In this document: positions 11,861 to 24,056 of the stretch, one piece after another
Numbering within the stretch: the first letter of the stretch is position 1
How the letters are laid out: each line of letters begins with the position of its first letter
Origin: Amaranthus tricolor
Lineage: Eukaryota > Streptophyta > Magnoliopsida > Caryophyllales > Amaranthaceae
Direction: 5' to 3'
Length of the DNA stretch: 64,000 bases
Assembly (NCBI RefSeq): GCF_026212465.1
Contig: NC_080053.1
Location: forward strand, 15,664,039 to 15,728,038
Translations under genes and position numbers: made by a program
The notes under the pieces: model-generated
The model's database searches: none
Told to the model about the DNA's origin: nothing
What the model saw: only the letters and a program-made list of their open reading frames with translations

Positions 11861-12816
11861 ATGGCTGAAATTTCTTCAGAAAATTTCAATCTAAACCTAT
11901 ATCCGCACCTGATCCTACACAAATTCGAGCGAGTGTATATTACCTACATCCTTCAGATCATGCAAGTACTAAGCTGGTCTCAAACCTCTTTGACGGTTCA
12001 GGCTATGGAGATTGGAAACGTTCAGTCATTATTAGCTTGACAGCTAAGAATAAAATGAGTTTTGTTGATAATACACTTCCTAAACCTACAAACAATGCAG
12101 TCCATCAAAAGGCATGGAAACGTTGCAACAATATGGTCATAGGTTGGTTAATTGCATCTCTTGACCGAAATCTTGCCAAAAGCATAATGTACTAGTGCAC
12201 AGCAAGTGAGATATGGAAGGACTTGGAAGATCGATTTGGTCAGTCATCCTATTCTCAACTGTATGCTTTACAAGAAGAATTAGCCACTCTAAATCAAGCA
12301 ATTGGAATGACCATTGCTGAATATTTCACTAAAGCTTAGTCTCTATGGGATGAGATAGATAATTTTAGTTCTATTCCTACTTGCACTTGTGATGGTTGTT
12401 CATGTAATTTAACCAAACAAATGCTTAAGTTGCATCAAGATCATAGAATCATGCAGTTTCTTATGAAACTTGACTCTAAATACAACCAAGTGCGTACTAA
12501 CATTTTAATGATGAATGAATTACCTAGTGCTTCTATCATATATCGACTCCTACAACAAGAAGAGAGACACAAAGAGGTTAGCAAACTCACAGCTACTTCT
12601 ACTGATTCAATGGTCTTTGCTGTTGATAGAAGGAAGACTTATTACAAGAGTCATGAACACAGCACTCAAGAAAGATCTATATCTGGCACAAAACGAAATG
12701 CACATTATTTTTGTGATCATTGCAAGATCCCTGGGCACTCCATTGAAAGATGCTTCAAAATTCATGGCTATCCTTCTATTCAAGGTAGAATCTCAACAAG
12801 AAAGTTGTTGCACTAA
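11861..12816 (+). pseudogene. Copia gag, with stops
   Basis: After a frameshift near the start, the frame encodes a UBN2-type gag: FDGSGYGDWKRSVIISLTAK, then KAWKRCNNMVIGWLIASL and SQLYALQEELATLNQA. A single CCHC knuckle CDHCKIPGHSIERC lies near 12717-12758. In-frame stops occur after AKSIMY (about 12193) and after EYFTKA (about 12338). The last open stretch is 12421-12816. The protein would be a small Gag of about 300 aa, as in Ale-type elements. Confidence 0.85.
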
Positions 12817-13073
12817 CATAGAGTGATATTCATGATTCATCCATTGATCTTAAAGAAATCGGTCTCACTAAAGAGCAATTTACTCATTTACTTAACCTCC
12901 TTGGCAAGAAAGATTTTGAGAAGCCTTCTGATGCAGATCAATCCATTACTACCACTGGTAATATAGTAGGTATATCATGCTTTGTTTCTCAATCTTTTTC
13001 CTCACATTGGATTATTGACACCGGTGCAACGGAACATATGTGTAATGTCCTCACTTCTCTCATCAACATTACT

Positions 13074-13839
13074 TGTTGAACATTTAGAGAATATAGACCT
13101 AGATTTGTATATACTACATACTTAGTATAGTAGTGGGACTAAATAAATATATTATAAGTCCAAATTAAATGCCTCAAAGAATTTGATGAATCATTACTTT
13201 GATTCATAAGTTTTGTTTGATGAATCATTACTTTGATTCATAAGTTTTGTTTGATGAATCATTACTTTGATTCATAAGCTTTGCTTGGTGAAACATAACT
13301 TTGGTTCGTAAGCTTTGCTTGGTGAAACATTACTTTGATTCATAAGCTTTGCTTGGTGAAACACTTTTGTTTCAAAATGAGGTATTGTTTGATGCATAGC
13401 TCTATAAATAGAGGTTGCATGCCAAGGGACATTTCATCCCAATTTCATATGATTTATGATTTCTCTCTTAAGAATACTCTTATTCTTTTTTTTTTTCCTT
13501 TCATGAGATAATATTAAGAGAGTAATTAACTCTTAATATCATCAAAGTTCATATTTCACTACAACACTTGTATTTACTATTGCAATTTCCTTGTGCCAGG
13601 ATTTTGTTGCGTAGATTGTATCTCTGTGAATTTCATTTATCATCCCAAGCACCTTTGTGGGAGAAATATCACAATAAGAAAGTGCATGAACGCCTTCTAC
13701 TCATATCAAGTTTCCGAGCGACTTCTCTGATTGTCGCAACCTTATCTTCATGGTGTCCATTTGGTGATTTACAAAGTAAGGAGTTCCATTGCCATCCACA
13801 CAAAGGAAATACAAATCGGTTTGTTTATTTGTAATTGCA
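13074..13839 (+). repeat. Solo LTR nested in copia pol
   Basis: The 766-bp insert starts TGTTGAACA and ends GTAATTGCA, interrupting pol between the protease motif and the next conserved stretch. A TATA box (CTATAAATAGAGG, about 13401) lies mid-way, as in an LTR promoter. Flanking five-mers are TTACT and TTATA, a weak target-site match consistent with age. No internal retroelement sequence is present, so recombination to a solo LTR is likely. Confidence 0.6.
13182..13370 (+). repeat. 34-bp tandem repeats in LTR U3 region
   Basis: Five full copies and one partial copy of a 34-bp unit beginning TTTGATGAATCATTACTTTG. They lie upstream of the TATA box. Later copies diverge (CTTGGTGAAACATTAC). Tandem U3 repeats can act as enhancers; that is inference. 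Confidence 0.85.
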
Positions 13840-16800
13840 TTATATTTCCAATATTACTGATATTTCTCACTTTAATCATCATATCACTCATCCTGATGGA
13901 AGCCTTCTTACTGTTCTCAAGCAGGGTGATATTGTTATTCATGATACTTTTGTTTTGAGAAATGTTCTTTACGTGCCCCAGCTACACTTCAATTTAATAT
14001 TTGCTTCCAATCTATGCATTGATAATGATTGTTCTCTTGTTTTTAAGTTCACAATTTGCTTTATTCAGGATCATATAACGAGTACACCTTTACCTCTTGG
14101 TAAATACTCCAAAGGTTCTCTATTATCTACTGGACAAAAGCACTCTTCCTACTTCATTTGTAGTCAATATCAGTACCCTAAATAAGACTAATCTGGCTTG
14201 TAGACAATCCATGACACAACAAGCTAAGCTATTATGTCAAAGGCTAGGCCATGCTCCATTTCAGAAGCTAAAAATGATGTATCCAAATATTGACATTAAT
14301 GCAATTAAGAATTCTTTTTTTTTTTTTTTTTGCTCTATTTGTCCTTATGCTAGACAATCTAGACTAGCTTTCAAACCAAGTTTGTTTAATGCTACTTTTG
14401 CCTTTGAGTTGTTGCACATTGATACTTGGGGTCCCTACCATACCCCTACTCTTACTGATTGTCATTCATTTCTTACCATAGTAAATGATTTCACTCCAGC
14501 AACATGGATTTTTTTGTTAAAATCCAAAGCTGATTCTGTCCAGCTTCTCTCTGACTTTGTCAATCTTGTTGCTACACAATTTAATGCTCATGTATGCGAA
14601 GGAATTTTCTGCGGGAATTATATTACGCCTATACTCGGACAAAGGCATTATACATCAAACTAGTTGTGTTGAAACACTCCATTGGTAATGTTTCTCCTTA
14701 TGAGAAACTTTATGGTGTTCCTCCTAATAACACCCATCTCCGCTCTTTTGGTTGTCTTTGTTTTGCATCTACTCTTAAACAAGGCTGGACCAAGTTTAAT
14801 GCTCGAGCTACCCCATGTGTCTTTGTTGGCTATCCTTATGATCAAAAAGGCTATAAACTCTATGATTTAGCCTCCAAGAAAATATTTGTTTCTCAAAATG
14901 TCCGTTTTCATGAGCACCATTTGCCCTATCACATCAAGTCCCTTCCTGACTCTCCTTTTAAATTATGTTTACCTACTACCACTGATCATCCCTTCTTATA
15001 TGATGAACCCATATTCCCTTCTCCCTCTATTTCTGATCCTCCTTCTTCTAATCCCTCCCCTACTGATCTTCCTCCTAGTTCTTCTATTCCTGCAGCTTCT
15101 GATGCTCTTTTCTATTCTCCTAGTCCCTCTCTTCCTGAGGTCCCCACTGCACCTTTGCCTCCTCACAAATCAGGACGGATATCCAAACAGCCCACTTATA
15201 TTTCTGATTATGTATGCAATGTTTTCTCCTCCCATGCTTGTTCTTTTGTTTCTTTACCATCTCCTGATATCACTCTTATTGAACCCTTTACCTATAAACA
15301 TGCAGCTACTGACCCTCATTGCCTTCTTGCTATACAGCAAGAACTTGCAGCTCTTGAACAAAACCATACTTGGGATATGGTCCCATTACCTCCTGGAAGT
15401 CGATTGTTGGTTGCAAATGGGTTTATAAACTCAAACTCAAGGCTGATGGGTCTCTTGAAAGACACAAAGCTCGTTTAGTGGCCAAAGGTTATACCCAAGA
15501 ATATGGTATTGATTTTTATGAGACTTTCTCTCTGGTTGTTAAGATGACAACAATTCGCTGTATTATTGCTCTCGTAGCCTCTAAACATTGGCCCTTACAT
15601 CAACTTGATATCAACAATGCTTTCCTCCATGGTGATCTCCATGAGGATGTTTATATGAAGTCTCCTGAAGGTCTCATTCATGCTCCTAATCTGGTTTGTA
15701 AACTCAACAAATCACTTTATGGCCTCAAACAAGCCAGTCGACAATGGTTTGCTAAACTTACCCTTGAGCTTTTGCATCAAGGTTTCACTCAATCCAAGAA
15801 CGATTATTCTTTGTGCACTAAATGCACTCCTACATCTTTTACTAATGCATCCATTTATGTTCATGATATTCTTCTAACTAGTAATGATGCTTCTACTATT
15901 CACAAACTCAAAACTCATCTTGATCGTGTCTTTAACATTAAAGACTTGGGCACCTTACGCTATTTTGTTGGTCTAGAAGTCTCTTACCTTGACCAAGGTA
16001 TTGCTATTACCCAACACAAATTTGCTAAAGACCTTCTTCATGATTCTGGTCTTTCTTCTTTCAAAAAGACAGCCACTCCCTTGCCTGTCAATCTTAAGCT
16101 TCATGCCACTGATTCCCCTCTATACTCTAATCCTACTCATTATCGAAGCCTAGTAGGTAAACTGAATTTTCTAACTCATACAAGGCCGGATCTTGCCTTC
16201 ACAGTTCAAATACTTAGCCAATTTATGCAACACCCTACTGAGGCACACTATCAAGCTCTCACTCATACTCTCAATTATGTGTCTTCCACCATAGGGCACG
16301 GCATACTGTTGAAAGCCTCTGATCATCTTCAACTCAATGCTTATTTTGACTCCGACTGGGGTGCCTGTCTTGACACTCGACGCCCAGTCACAGGCTAACT
16401 TCTTCTTTTTGGGGATTCTCCTATCAGTTGGAAGTCTAAGAAGCAATCTACGGTCTCTAAGTCCTCCGCTAAGGCCGAATACCATGCCATGTCCCCCGCT
16501 GTTTCTGATGTCACTTGGGTTGTTTATCTTCTTGAAGATCTTAGTATTACTAGTCTCAAGCCTATCATTCTTCATTGTGATAACATCTCTGCCATGCATA
16601 TTACTCATAATCCTGTCCAAGATAAGCGTACCAAACATATTTCCATCGACTGTCATTTTACCCGAGAGAAAATCTTGGAAGGTCTACTTCAATTACGTTA
16701 CTTACCTACATCTCAGCAACTTGCTGATCTTTTGACAAAGCTATTATCTTCTACTTCAATTAAGTTTACCCAAAATTCTTTTTTTTATTGTTTTTGTTAA

Positions 16801-17039
16801 TTTTACTTATTTGTTGCACATTTTCGTGATGGTCATGGGTTGGCAACAAGATTTGTAACGGACCCGAAAAAAGGTCTTAATGCAGCGTGTCAAGTAATTG
16901 TGAAAATTTCATATTAGATGTTTTACATCACGGTTTAAAATCGAAGTTGCGAATTTGCATTGGTTTTTCATGGTCTTTCACGACACCTCTTTAGTATGAG
17001 ACGAATAGCTTAATTAGCGCAAAAATAGTTTTCCTCAAT

Positions 17040-17800
17040 ATGCGCTCAGTAATGCGCTTAGTAGTTGATCTATTTAAGGTCATAATTGATACCTTTAAGG
17101 TCGAAATTGATTTATCAATTAATCATTTAAGATTTGAATTGATCATTTTTAGATCAAAATTGAAATCTTTTTATTACAAAAATAGCCATAAACTCTTGAT
17201 TATTTCCAAAAAGTATTCATTTAATGGATCATTTTGAGGTCTGAATTGATCATGTTTAAATCAAAATTGAAATTTTTATAACAAAGTAACCAACTCTTAA
17301 TCATTTCTAAGAGCATTCATCGAATCATTTGGCAAAACATAACTCGAGATCGATACTTCCTCTACCTTCACATCAAGGGTAAGCAAATACTACACCTACA
17401 ACTTTATTTCCAAGTCCATTATAAATAAGAACTGTTGAGGAAAGAGCAATATCACTATTATTGATCGGTGATTAAAAGAGTACGAGTACTCTTATGTTCC
17501 ATTGGAACCATTATATTGCATTGAATAAGAATACTTGTATTATAGAATGTTTTAACACTATTATTGATAGTGTTATTGACCATTCATATTGTTTGAAATT
17601 CATCCATAGAATAATAGAAAATACCATTTTATTAACTCCGTTTTGAAATTGTGAAAACAGAACCATATTTAGGAAGAAATTGATCTTTTTAACGTCAAAA
17701 TTGATCACTTATAGGTCATAATTGAAATTTTTATTTTAATTGATATGTTTAAGGTTTACTTTTAGTTGAAATTGATATATTTAAGGTCAAAAGTGATAAA
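17040..17800. repeat. Degenerate short repeats (ATTGATC / TTTAAGGTC words)
   Basis: The words ATTGATCATTTTTAGATCAAAATTGAAAT and TTTAAGGTC recur irregularly at a spacing of about 25-60 bp, split by unrelated AT-rich DNA. There is no ORF. Probably a decayed satellite-like repeat. Confidence 0.4.
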
Positions 17801-17924
17801 TGTCCAAAAAATGGAAAAAACGAAGGAAAATATATGTGGCTGTTACATACGCGAATTGGGTCAGCCCAAATTAACAGTCTCATAATGAGACCGTCTAGGC
17901 CAAGTTTTTGTGTTGGTTTTTAAG

Positions 17925-18320
17925 TAGGGTTGTTTAGATACGACCCGAGTCGGAAATTCAAACTGAAATAGAAAGTTATCCAATCCGAAAATTGCATTTA
18001 TGTTTTATGTCTACGGAACCGGCATTAATCGAACTAAAGTAGAAACTAAACCGGTTGATAAACGAAAATAGAATCCGAACTGTGATCGAAATTTATAACC
18101 GACATAACCTTTGACTTAAATAATTTGAACTCGATAGTTAACGAACTGAGTCATGTCAAATCTAAATTATGCACAAAATCGAATATGATCCGATTAAAAC
18201 CAAATTAATTCTAACCTACTTTTAACTGAACCGATGCAACCCAAACCAATTATTAATCGAATTATGTAACTTGAATCAATTTTTAACAGAAAACAAGTCA
18301 AAGCTTTTTTCAGCAAATCT
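17925..18320. repeat. Degenerate CGACCCGA/GAACCG-type repeat
   Basis: It begins TAGGGTTGTTTAGATACGACCC, like the terminal repeat of the hAT-like elements at 24.2-26 kb, and continues with scattered CCGAAC, GAACCG and AACCGA words. No right end or target duplicate was found. Probably a decayed member of the same family. Confidence 0.4.
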
Positions 18321-20381
18321 AGGACTATTTTAAGTTATTTATTGATGAACATTTAAAATCTAATTTTAGTATTTCAACATTGTAATATTTATAAATCAAT
18401 AAGAAATTCTATGAAATTAACATCAATTCTAAACCAATAAGCATATTACAAAAATCCTAATTGTTTAAAATATGTTTAAGTGCATCAATACAATAACTTA
18501 AATGTGTCATCAACGTTTCACTTTTGAGTTATCTTGCTATCTATCGCTGATTCTGTATATCATGTTAGTAATCCATACATATATCAAGTTTTAACCCCAA
18601 AAATTTACATATATTATTTATTCGTTCACTTTTGAGTTTCGATTATCAAACTTTGAAATACAATTGATTATTAGTGTATAGAGTAATATATATTCTAATA
18701 ACTGGCCTAAAAAGGAAATGACACTGAATTAGAGGGAGTATTAGTTTAGAGTTCTCAATTACACTAATAGGCCTATGTATTTAATAGTCTATAAGATAGT
18801 TTAGATAGTCTTATTCATTCTAACAGATCGAGTTTCAATTATCGAGCTTTAATATAAAATCGATTATCAAAAATAGCAATGTGATGCATTGTTATATCAT
18901 ATAATAGTCATATATTGTTATAAAACTTTTTGAAATAAATTAATCTGCTACATCTGATAAAACAATTGATAATTATTTATTCATAAGTAAATGAGCATAA
19001 ATGAATTTAAAAATCGACTATTAACTTAATCCGATATTGACATGATCAATAGTTGTTTGTAACCCTTAACTACTCAAACAATAAAGCTTTTTATCGCCTT
19101 TTTATTGTTTAAGTTGTGTTTTTCGCGTTTTTTATTTTATCGTGTAATAAGTTTAACGCGTAGCAAGTTTATCGCTTGACGCATTTTATCGCCTTACGTT
19201 TATTTGAACAATGTAATTAAATTATTAAATAAAAAAATAAATTAAAAAGGGATGTTTGAGAGGGTTGGCTGGTTCTGTAAGGGTTTTGGAGTCCTTAAGA
19301 TTCAAAATGAACAAGTTGATGTCCAAATGAAATTAGGAAGCTCGAGTAAGCAATACTTAAAAGAGATATGTTCTGATAAAGCCTTATCTTCAAACTCAAC
19401 AGAGCAAACCTTCCAAATTGGATTAAACAAATTATAACCTACAAGCTAGAAGGCATCATGCTTGACATACTTAGATCAAGAGATTAGAGAATTTTAACGA
19501 TAGATAATGACACCCACTTCGACTAGAGTAACCTAATGGAGTACTTGAGAGTCTTCAAAGAAGGGATTGTATACGCTTCTGTATCAAACTACGATGCAAT
19601 GGTTAGACAGAGGCTGTCAACAAGCAGATCCTGCATTGACTACAAAAGAAGCTTGATAATACAAAAGCTAAATAGGTTGAAAAGGTTTATAATACTTTAT
19701 GGTCACTCAGAAACAAGGAAATGGAAAGGGGTTTTGGAGAAGATGATGAATAATGAGGACGGATATGGAACATAATTTTTACGGCAACCAAAATCTAAAA
19801 ATAAAATAAATAAATAAAAATGATAAAAAAAAATTAATTAAAGGATTATTATATTGACTTTCACCCTTAGGCCCAATACTACTTCCCCAATTCAATACTA
19901 CTTCCCCGATTCAATCTATATTTAGTTCAAAATAATCACTATTCTTTTACATTTGTATTTAATTCTGATTCCAAAATAAAATGATATTTTTTTTTAAAAT
20001 GTTACACCAACACCTCTTTTTTTCTTGAATCTTACGATGTCAACCTCGAAATTCCGAAGAATGACTTGTTAGGTTTTAACCAAATCAGACTATTTTTCAC
20101 TAGAGGCATCAACCTTAGTTCCCTAGTAAGACAAAGAATGATAGATGGTCATGTCTTCAATTTTTCTCTTGTGGGTTGGGGCCTTGGTTTAGGAAAGCTC
20201 CTTGCCATTAATCAGACTATTTTTCTTTATCAAATGTAATTTGGACAAAGGATAGAGCAGTTGGAATACCATTTTTAGATGAAAAAACTATTATCAAAAA
20301 GAACCAAATACAAACCAAATAGGAAGGTAGGATCCTCTTCTATACCCGAATGGTAATAATAATAATAATAATTTAAAGAAT
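18321..20381. other. AT-rich intergenic DNA, no recognised gene
   Basis: Only short ORFs are present. Those at 19252-19437 and 19536-19775 have ordinary amino-acid mixes but no family I recognise; they may be exon debris. A GAGGGAGTA word at about 18733 could be one end of a Stowaway MITE. (TAA)n occurs near 20352-20372. Confidence 0.4.
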
Positions 20382-20734
20382 AATTTGCAAAGAAACACCT
20401 TGTAAAACTATTTTTAAAAAAAAACACCTTTTAAAATTGTTTTTGTAAAAAAACACCTTTTAAGAAACTTTTTATTAAAAAAAACACCTTAAATCAGTTT
20501 CCGGTGACTTTTGTCAACTTTCAGGCGTTGACTATGCCATTTGTTAACTTTCAGGCGTTGACTTTTGAGCTCAAATGGCATAGTCAACGCCTGAAAGTTG
20601 ACAAAAGTCATCGAAAACTGATTTAAGGTGTTTTTTTTAATAAAAAGTCTTAAAAAATGTTTTTTTACAAAAAAAATTTTAAAAGGTGTTTTTTTTACAA
20701 AAAACTGGTTTTATTAGGTGTTTCTTTGCAAATT
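20382..20734. mobile_element. Foldback element, near-perfect long inverted repeat
   Basis: The ends are AATTTGCAAAGAAACACCT (20382) and its exact reverse complement (to 20734). The arms contain repeated AAACACCTTTTAA words and meet around a core where GTTGACTATGCCATTTG is mirrored by CAAATGGCATAGTCAAC. The whole 353 bp could fold into one long hairpin. No ORF. A foldback or MITE-type element is likely; the superfamily is unclear. Confidence 0.8.
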
Positions 20735-21078
20735 GTCCTAATTTAAAATTGATAATAAATTCAGATTTATCCTCAATCAAAGCAAATATCGTTTTCAAGA
20801 TAATGTCTTGTGTTTAATTCTCACTTAACACTCACCTTATCTCAACCTACCATGTAATTTAACTAAAAATAATTTAAAACAATAAATGAGAAAAAAACAA
20901 ATTACATCACCTTTAAGGAGAGAAATACGAACCATGCATCTAGGATGAGAGTCCTCCCAAGCCCTTGGGGAAAGATACACTACCACAAAATCAAATGGCA
21001 AAATAACCAACCTAATTTATGAGTGAAAAGAATAGTGATTTAGTTGCCACTGGATAAAGGTGCAAAATTAACATTAAT

Positions 21079-21370
21079 AGCCCGTTTGATAGGTGATATT
21101 AAACGAGTAATGGAAATAAAAACTAGCGTAATTTTAATTGAAAAATCTTTTGACTATCTTGATGATCATACTTGTTCAACTTTTATCATCTTATTTTCTT
21201 CATAAAATTCATTACAACACTTTACCATTTAAAAAGATAGTACTAGATGGTAATGAAAATTTGTATACGAGAAATTTTTGAGATCAAAATTTCATTACAT
21301 AGAACTTGTAATAAAATTTCACACTATAAATCATTCTCATTACCATCATTTAATACCATTAATAAATCGC
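21079..21370. mobile_element. Possible decayed Tourist-like MITE
   Basis: It opens TTAATAGCCCGTTTGATAGG, close to the start of the Tourist MITE at 48468, and contains ATTACCATC/GGTAATGA words like that element. The right end is not clear. Low confidence. Confidence 0.35.
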
Positions 21371-21595
21371 ACAATAACTTAATTCTATAGTATACCTAAT
21401 TCAGTCTATAAATAGAATAGCATAAGGATTAACATGAAAGCTCAAATGTGAAGGATAGATGTTACTAACAAAACACTAACAAAATTCATATGTAGAGCAT
21501 CTCGGTGCAATAAACATCGTCAAAGTGCTAATATTCAAAACAACCTTTAAAAGGAACCTCAAGCTACCTATTACACTCAACAAAAATGACATTGC

Positions 21596-23816
21596 TTAAT
21601 CTTCATCTTCAATGACCTTGGTACCAAGCCCCTTCAAACCTTCTGGTGGAATTTCAGTAACAGTGACCAAAGAGTAGAGCTCTTCCTTGGCGTCCTCATC
21701 GTCATTTCTCTTGCGAGCAATGCGGACACGGATCCTCCTTGGAACGCTCCTGATACCCCTACTCCAGATTTGTTTGTTAAGTTTGACGTCTATTCTGACG
21801 TCCTTGGTTCCCATTGCCTTCTCGGCGAATGCCTTGATTTCTTTGATGGCTTTGGGTGCCTTCTTCTTAAATGTGCTGCATTCAAACCAGATTCAAACAA
21901 ATGTCAACTTTATTTCTTCAAACATAATTTATGGTTAAAAATAGATCTACCATCTCTGCAGTCAAAAGCTCCCTTTTGCCATTTTAAAATTAAAAACAGA
22001 AATGCAACAATGTCTTCCAAGCACCACTAAGAACACAAAACACGGGCAAGCAAAATGGTTTTCGTATGCAACGAGAAAAGGAACTCGCAAACATAAATTG
22101 AGAATGTCAAAGAAATAGCATCACGTGATTTCTTAAAACACTATCTATGGTTAAAAACAGACCTAGCATCCCTACACGTTTCATCCTTTTTCAATTAACA
22201 AGATAACAGAAATACAACAGTGTCACCCAAGCACCACTAGTATCACAAATACTGGCAAGAACACCAATATCCATGCATGCTGGGATCAACCAAACACTCA
22301 TGAAAAGAACCCATCTACCAATCATAGTTTTTTCCCTCAACATTTGTACTAAAGTTGAATCAATCAACACAACATCCCATTACTCATGACTCCAATCTAG
22401 ATGGGGTTTAAGGGTCAAATGTATGTAACCTTCTTGTTTAAAAAAGAACCCTTGATTAAAAAGGGGCATCAACAATTCCAAAATAACAATAAATGATTTT
22501 AGAGGTCATCATACTGTAGTTCTTTTAAATTCAAAAATCAAATTGCTAATCAATATAATTACAATCTATGCACATCAATAAGAGATAGCAAACATTGACC
22601 AGCGGTGAAGCATCAACCCAAACAAACCACGGATAAAATTATAAACAAAAACAATATATGGGGTACTGCGTCGGTTGGTGCAGCACCATGTTTTTTACTA
22701 CAGTTGTAAAAACTTCGGCTTTTTCTGGCATTTTACAAAATTTTACTTTGCAAAAAAAACAATATATGGGGTACACATTGCATTTCAAACCACATTTCTG
22801 GGAAAACACAGCCTATTTCAGCAACATATTAAGAAAACATTCAACTAATTGCTCACGGTTCTACAAAATGCAGACTACAATCCAGGATATGCTGTAACAA
22901 AGAACTCTCCACAAAACCAAATATACCATAAGCAAAATCAAAACATAATGAAGCTAAGGCATAACCGATAATCATCACATAATCAGTAAAAAACAACATA
23001 CACCACATTCTAGACATCATGAGTCGATCACCAATTTATACAAAATTATTTCTACACAGCAAAAGTCAATGTAAATACTAACAGCAAGAAATCACAACGC
23101 AAAAGGAAATGTAATAACTAACAATACTCTTACAGTAAAATTTGAACAAGAAAAACTTTTATTTTATTATCTGAGGTTTTTACTGATGATGTCATATCTA
23201 TTAAAAATTCGGCATTGTCATTAGTTTGAGCTGGGATAGACGTTGGGTTCTGGAATTGAATCTCATGGAAACTTGAATATGAATTTGGAAAAATATCTGC
23301 TGTTTCTATTTCAGACTGTTGGCTAATTATCATCTTGGTTTACCTCAGATGGTGGAAATTACAGACAATAATATTCCAGTTTACAGCAGGATATAGCTAT
23401 TATCAAATTTAAGTTGGAATTCAATTATCTTAGACGTGGTATTGATAGCGCTACTCAGAAATTATTTTCACATCAAGAACAACAAATCAGAGTGGAAACC
23501 CACCATTTCAAGGTCCAAACAAGAGCTAAAAATTACCAATTCACCCACCATTATTTCATGATTCAAAACCCTAATCAAACCACATCAGATTGAAAAAAAA
23601 AAAAACACTGTTTCAACATGTCCAAAATAAAATCTAAAACGCCCCCGATTCGACGACCATCATTTCACGATCCAAAACCCTATTAAAATTAAATTCAATA
23701 ACAATAAATCAAACCAGAGGAAATTAAAAATACCATCCATGAAGACGCTTGTGGAGATTGATAGTGTACTCTCGTGTAACAACCTCTTCCTTTCTTCCCT
23801 TAGTCTTGTCAACCAT
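21596..23816 (-). CDS. RPL31: 60S ribosomal protein L31 (eL31)
   Basis: This is a structural protein of the cytosolic large ribosomal subunit. Exon 1 (23734-23816) encodes [20 protein letters not shown] and ends at a GT donor. Exon 2 (21596-21875) follows an ATGCAG acceptor and encodes [53 protein letters not shown] and the acidic end VIEDED. The exons sum to 363 nt, giving 120 aa in frame; plant L31 is usually about 119-120 aa. The coding intron is about 1.86 kb and carries a small insertion (22667-22754). A likely leader intron (23845-23955) lies upstream of the ATG. No disabling change is seen, so it is probably expressed. Confidence 0.95.
22647..22774. repeat. 20-bp direct repeats flanking an 88-bp insertion
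   Basis: AAAAACAATATATGGGGTAC occurs exactly at 22647-22666 and at 22755-22774, in the RPL31 intron. The 88 bp between starts TGCGTCGGTTGGTGCAGC and ends in an A-rich TTTGCAAA. Long target duplicates with an A-rich tail suggest a SINE or other retroposed fragment. Confidence 0.55.
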
Positions 23817-23844
23817 TTTCGCTGCCCCGAAAAACTTACCTTTC

Positions 23845-23955
23845 CTGCATGATTTATACAAATTTCAATTGTTAAGAGTTCAGATTCACCATAAAATAAA
23901 ATTTGCAGATGAAAGAAAACGAACAAGAAGAGATGATTGTACAGAGAGAATGAGA
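23845..23955 (-). other. Probable 5' leader intron of RPL31
   Basis: The minus strand shows CCAAG|GTCTC (donor) and ATCATGCAG|GAAAG (acceptor) 111 bp apart, upstream of the ATG. Leader introns are common in plant ribosomal protein genes. Inferred from splice motifs only. Confidence 0.4.
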
Positions 23956-24018
23956 CCTTGGGATTGCGACGGGAATGGAGAGGTGCAGACTGGTATAAAT
24001 TTGAAGGAGGCTATTCAA

Positions 24019-24056
24019 AAACCCTAATATTTCACTTTATATATTGAATTTGGGCC
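24019..24056 (-). promoter_or_regulatory. RPL31 core promoter: telo-box, TATA box, site II
   Basis: A telo-box AAACCCTAA is at 24019-24027, a TATA box (TATATAAAG on the minus strand) at 24035-24043, and a site II core TGGGCC at 24051-24056. Telo-box plus site II is the known signature of plant ribosomal-protein promoters and couples expression to cell growth. Its position about 200 bp upstream of the L31 ATG, with a leader intron between, fits. Confidence 0.7.

Larger units (their letters stand above)
12990..16799 (+). pseudogene. Copia pol remnant, split by a solo LTR
   Basis: The protease motif HWIIDTGATEHMCN is at about 13005. Coding sequence resumes at 13840 after the inserted LTR. The GAG-pre-integrase zinc region (RLGHAPFQ, CSICPYARQSR) and the first integrase aspartate (LLHIDTWGP) are present near 14250-14430. 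The next stretch jumps to NVSPYEKLYG, so the rest of the catalytic core is deleted near 14595-14680. RT continues from about 15370 (KARLVAKGYTQEYGIDF), but the active site reads YVHDILL. RNase H (YFDSDWGACLDTRRP, then HCDNISAMHITHNP) has a stop after RRPVTG at 16396. It cannot encode a working polyprotein. Confidence 0.88.
11587..16800 (+). mobile_element. Decayed Ty1-copia element (Ale/Retrofit-like)
   Basis: It has a short 5' LTR, a tRNA-Met primer site, gag with one CCHC knuckle, a DTGA protease motif, integrase, RT and RNase H in copia order on the plus strand. Short LTR and compact gag suggest an Ale/Retrofit-type lineage. It is dead: there are stops in gag, a deletion across the integrase active site, a YVHD in place of YVDD, frameshifts, and an inserted solo LTR. 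No 3' LTR is visible after RNase H. Confidence 0.85.

Noticed and set aside
13182..13370. Regular 34-bp repeats that might suggest a CRISPR array
   Set aside because: The units are directly tandem with no spacers, lie inside an LTR, and the genome is a plant.
19252..19775. Two short plus-strand ORFs (61 and 79 aa)
   Set aside because: Not similar to any family I recognise, no splice-joined frame that makes a longer product, and surrounded by decayed repeats.
23749..24027. 92-aa plus-strand ORF over RPL31 exon 1 and promoter
   Set aside because: It is antisense to a well-supported exon and promoter.
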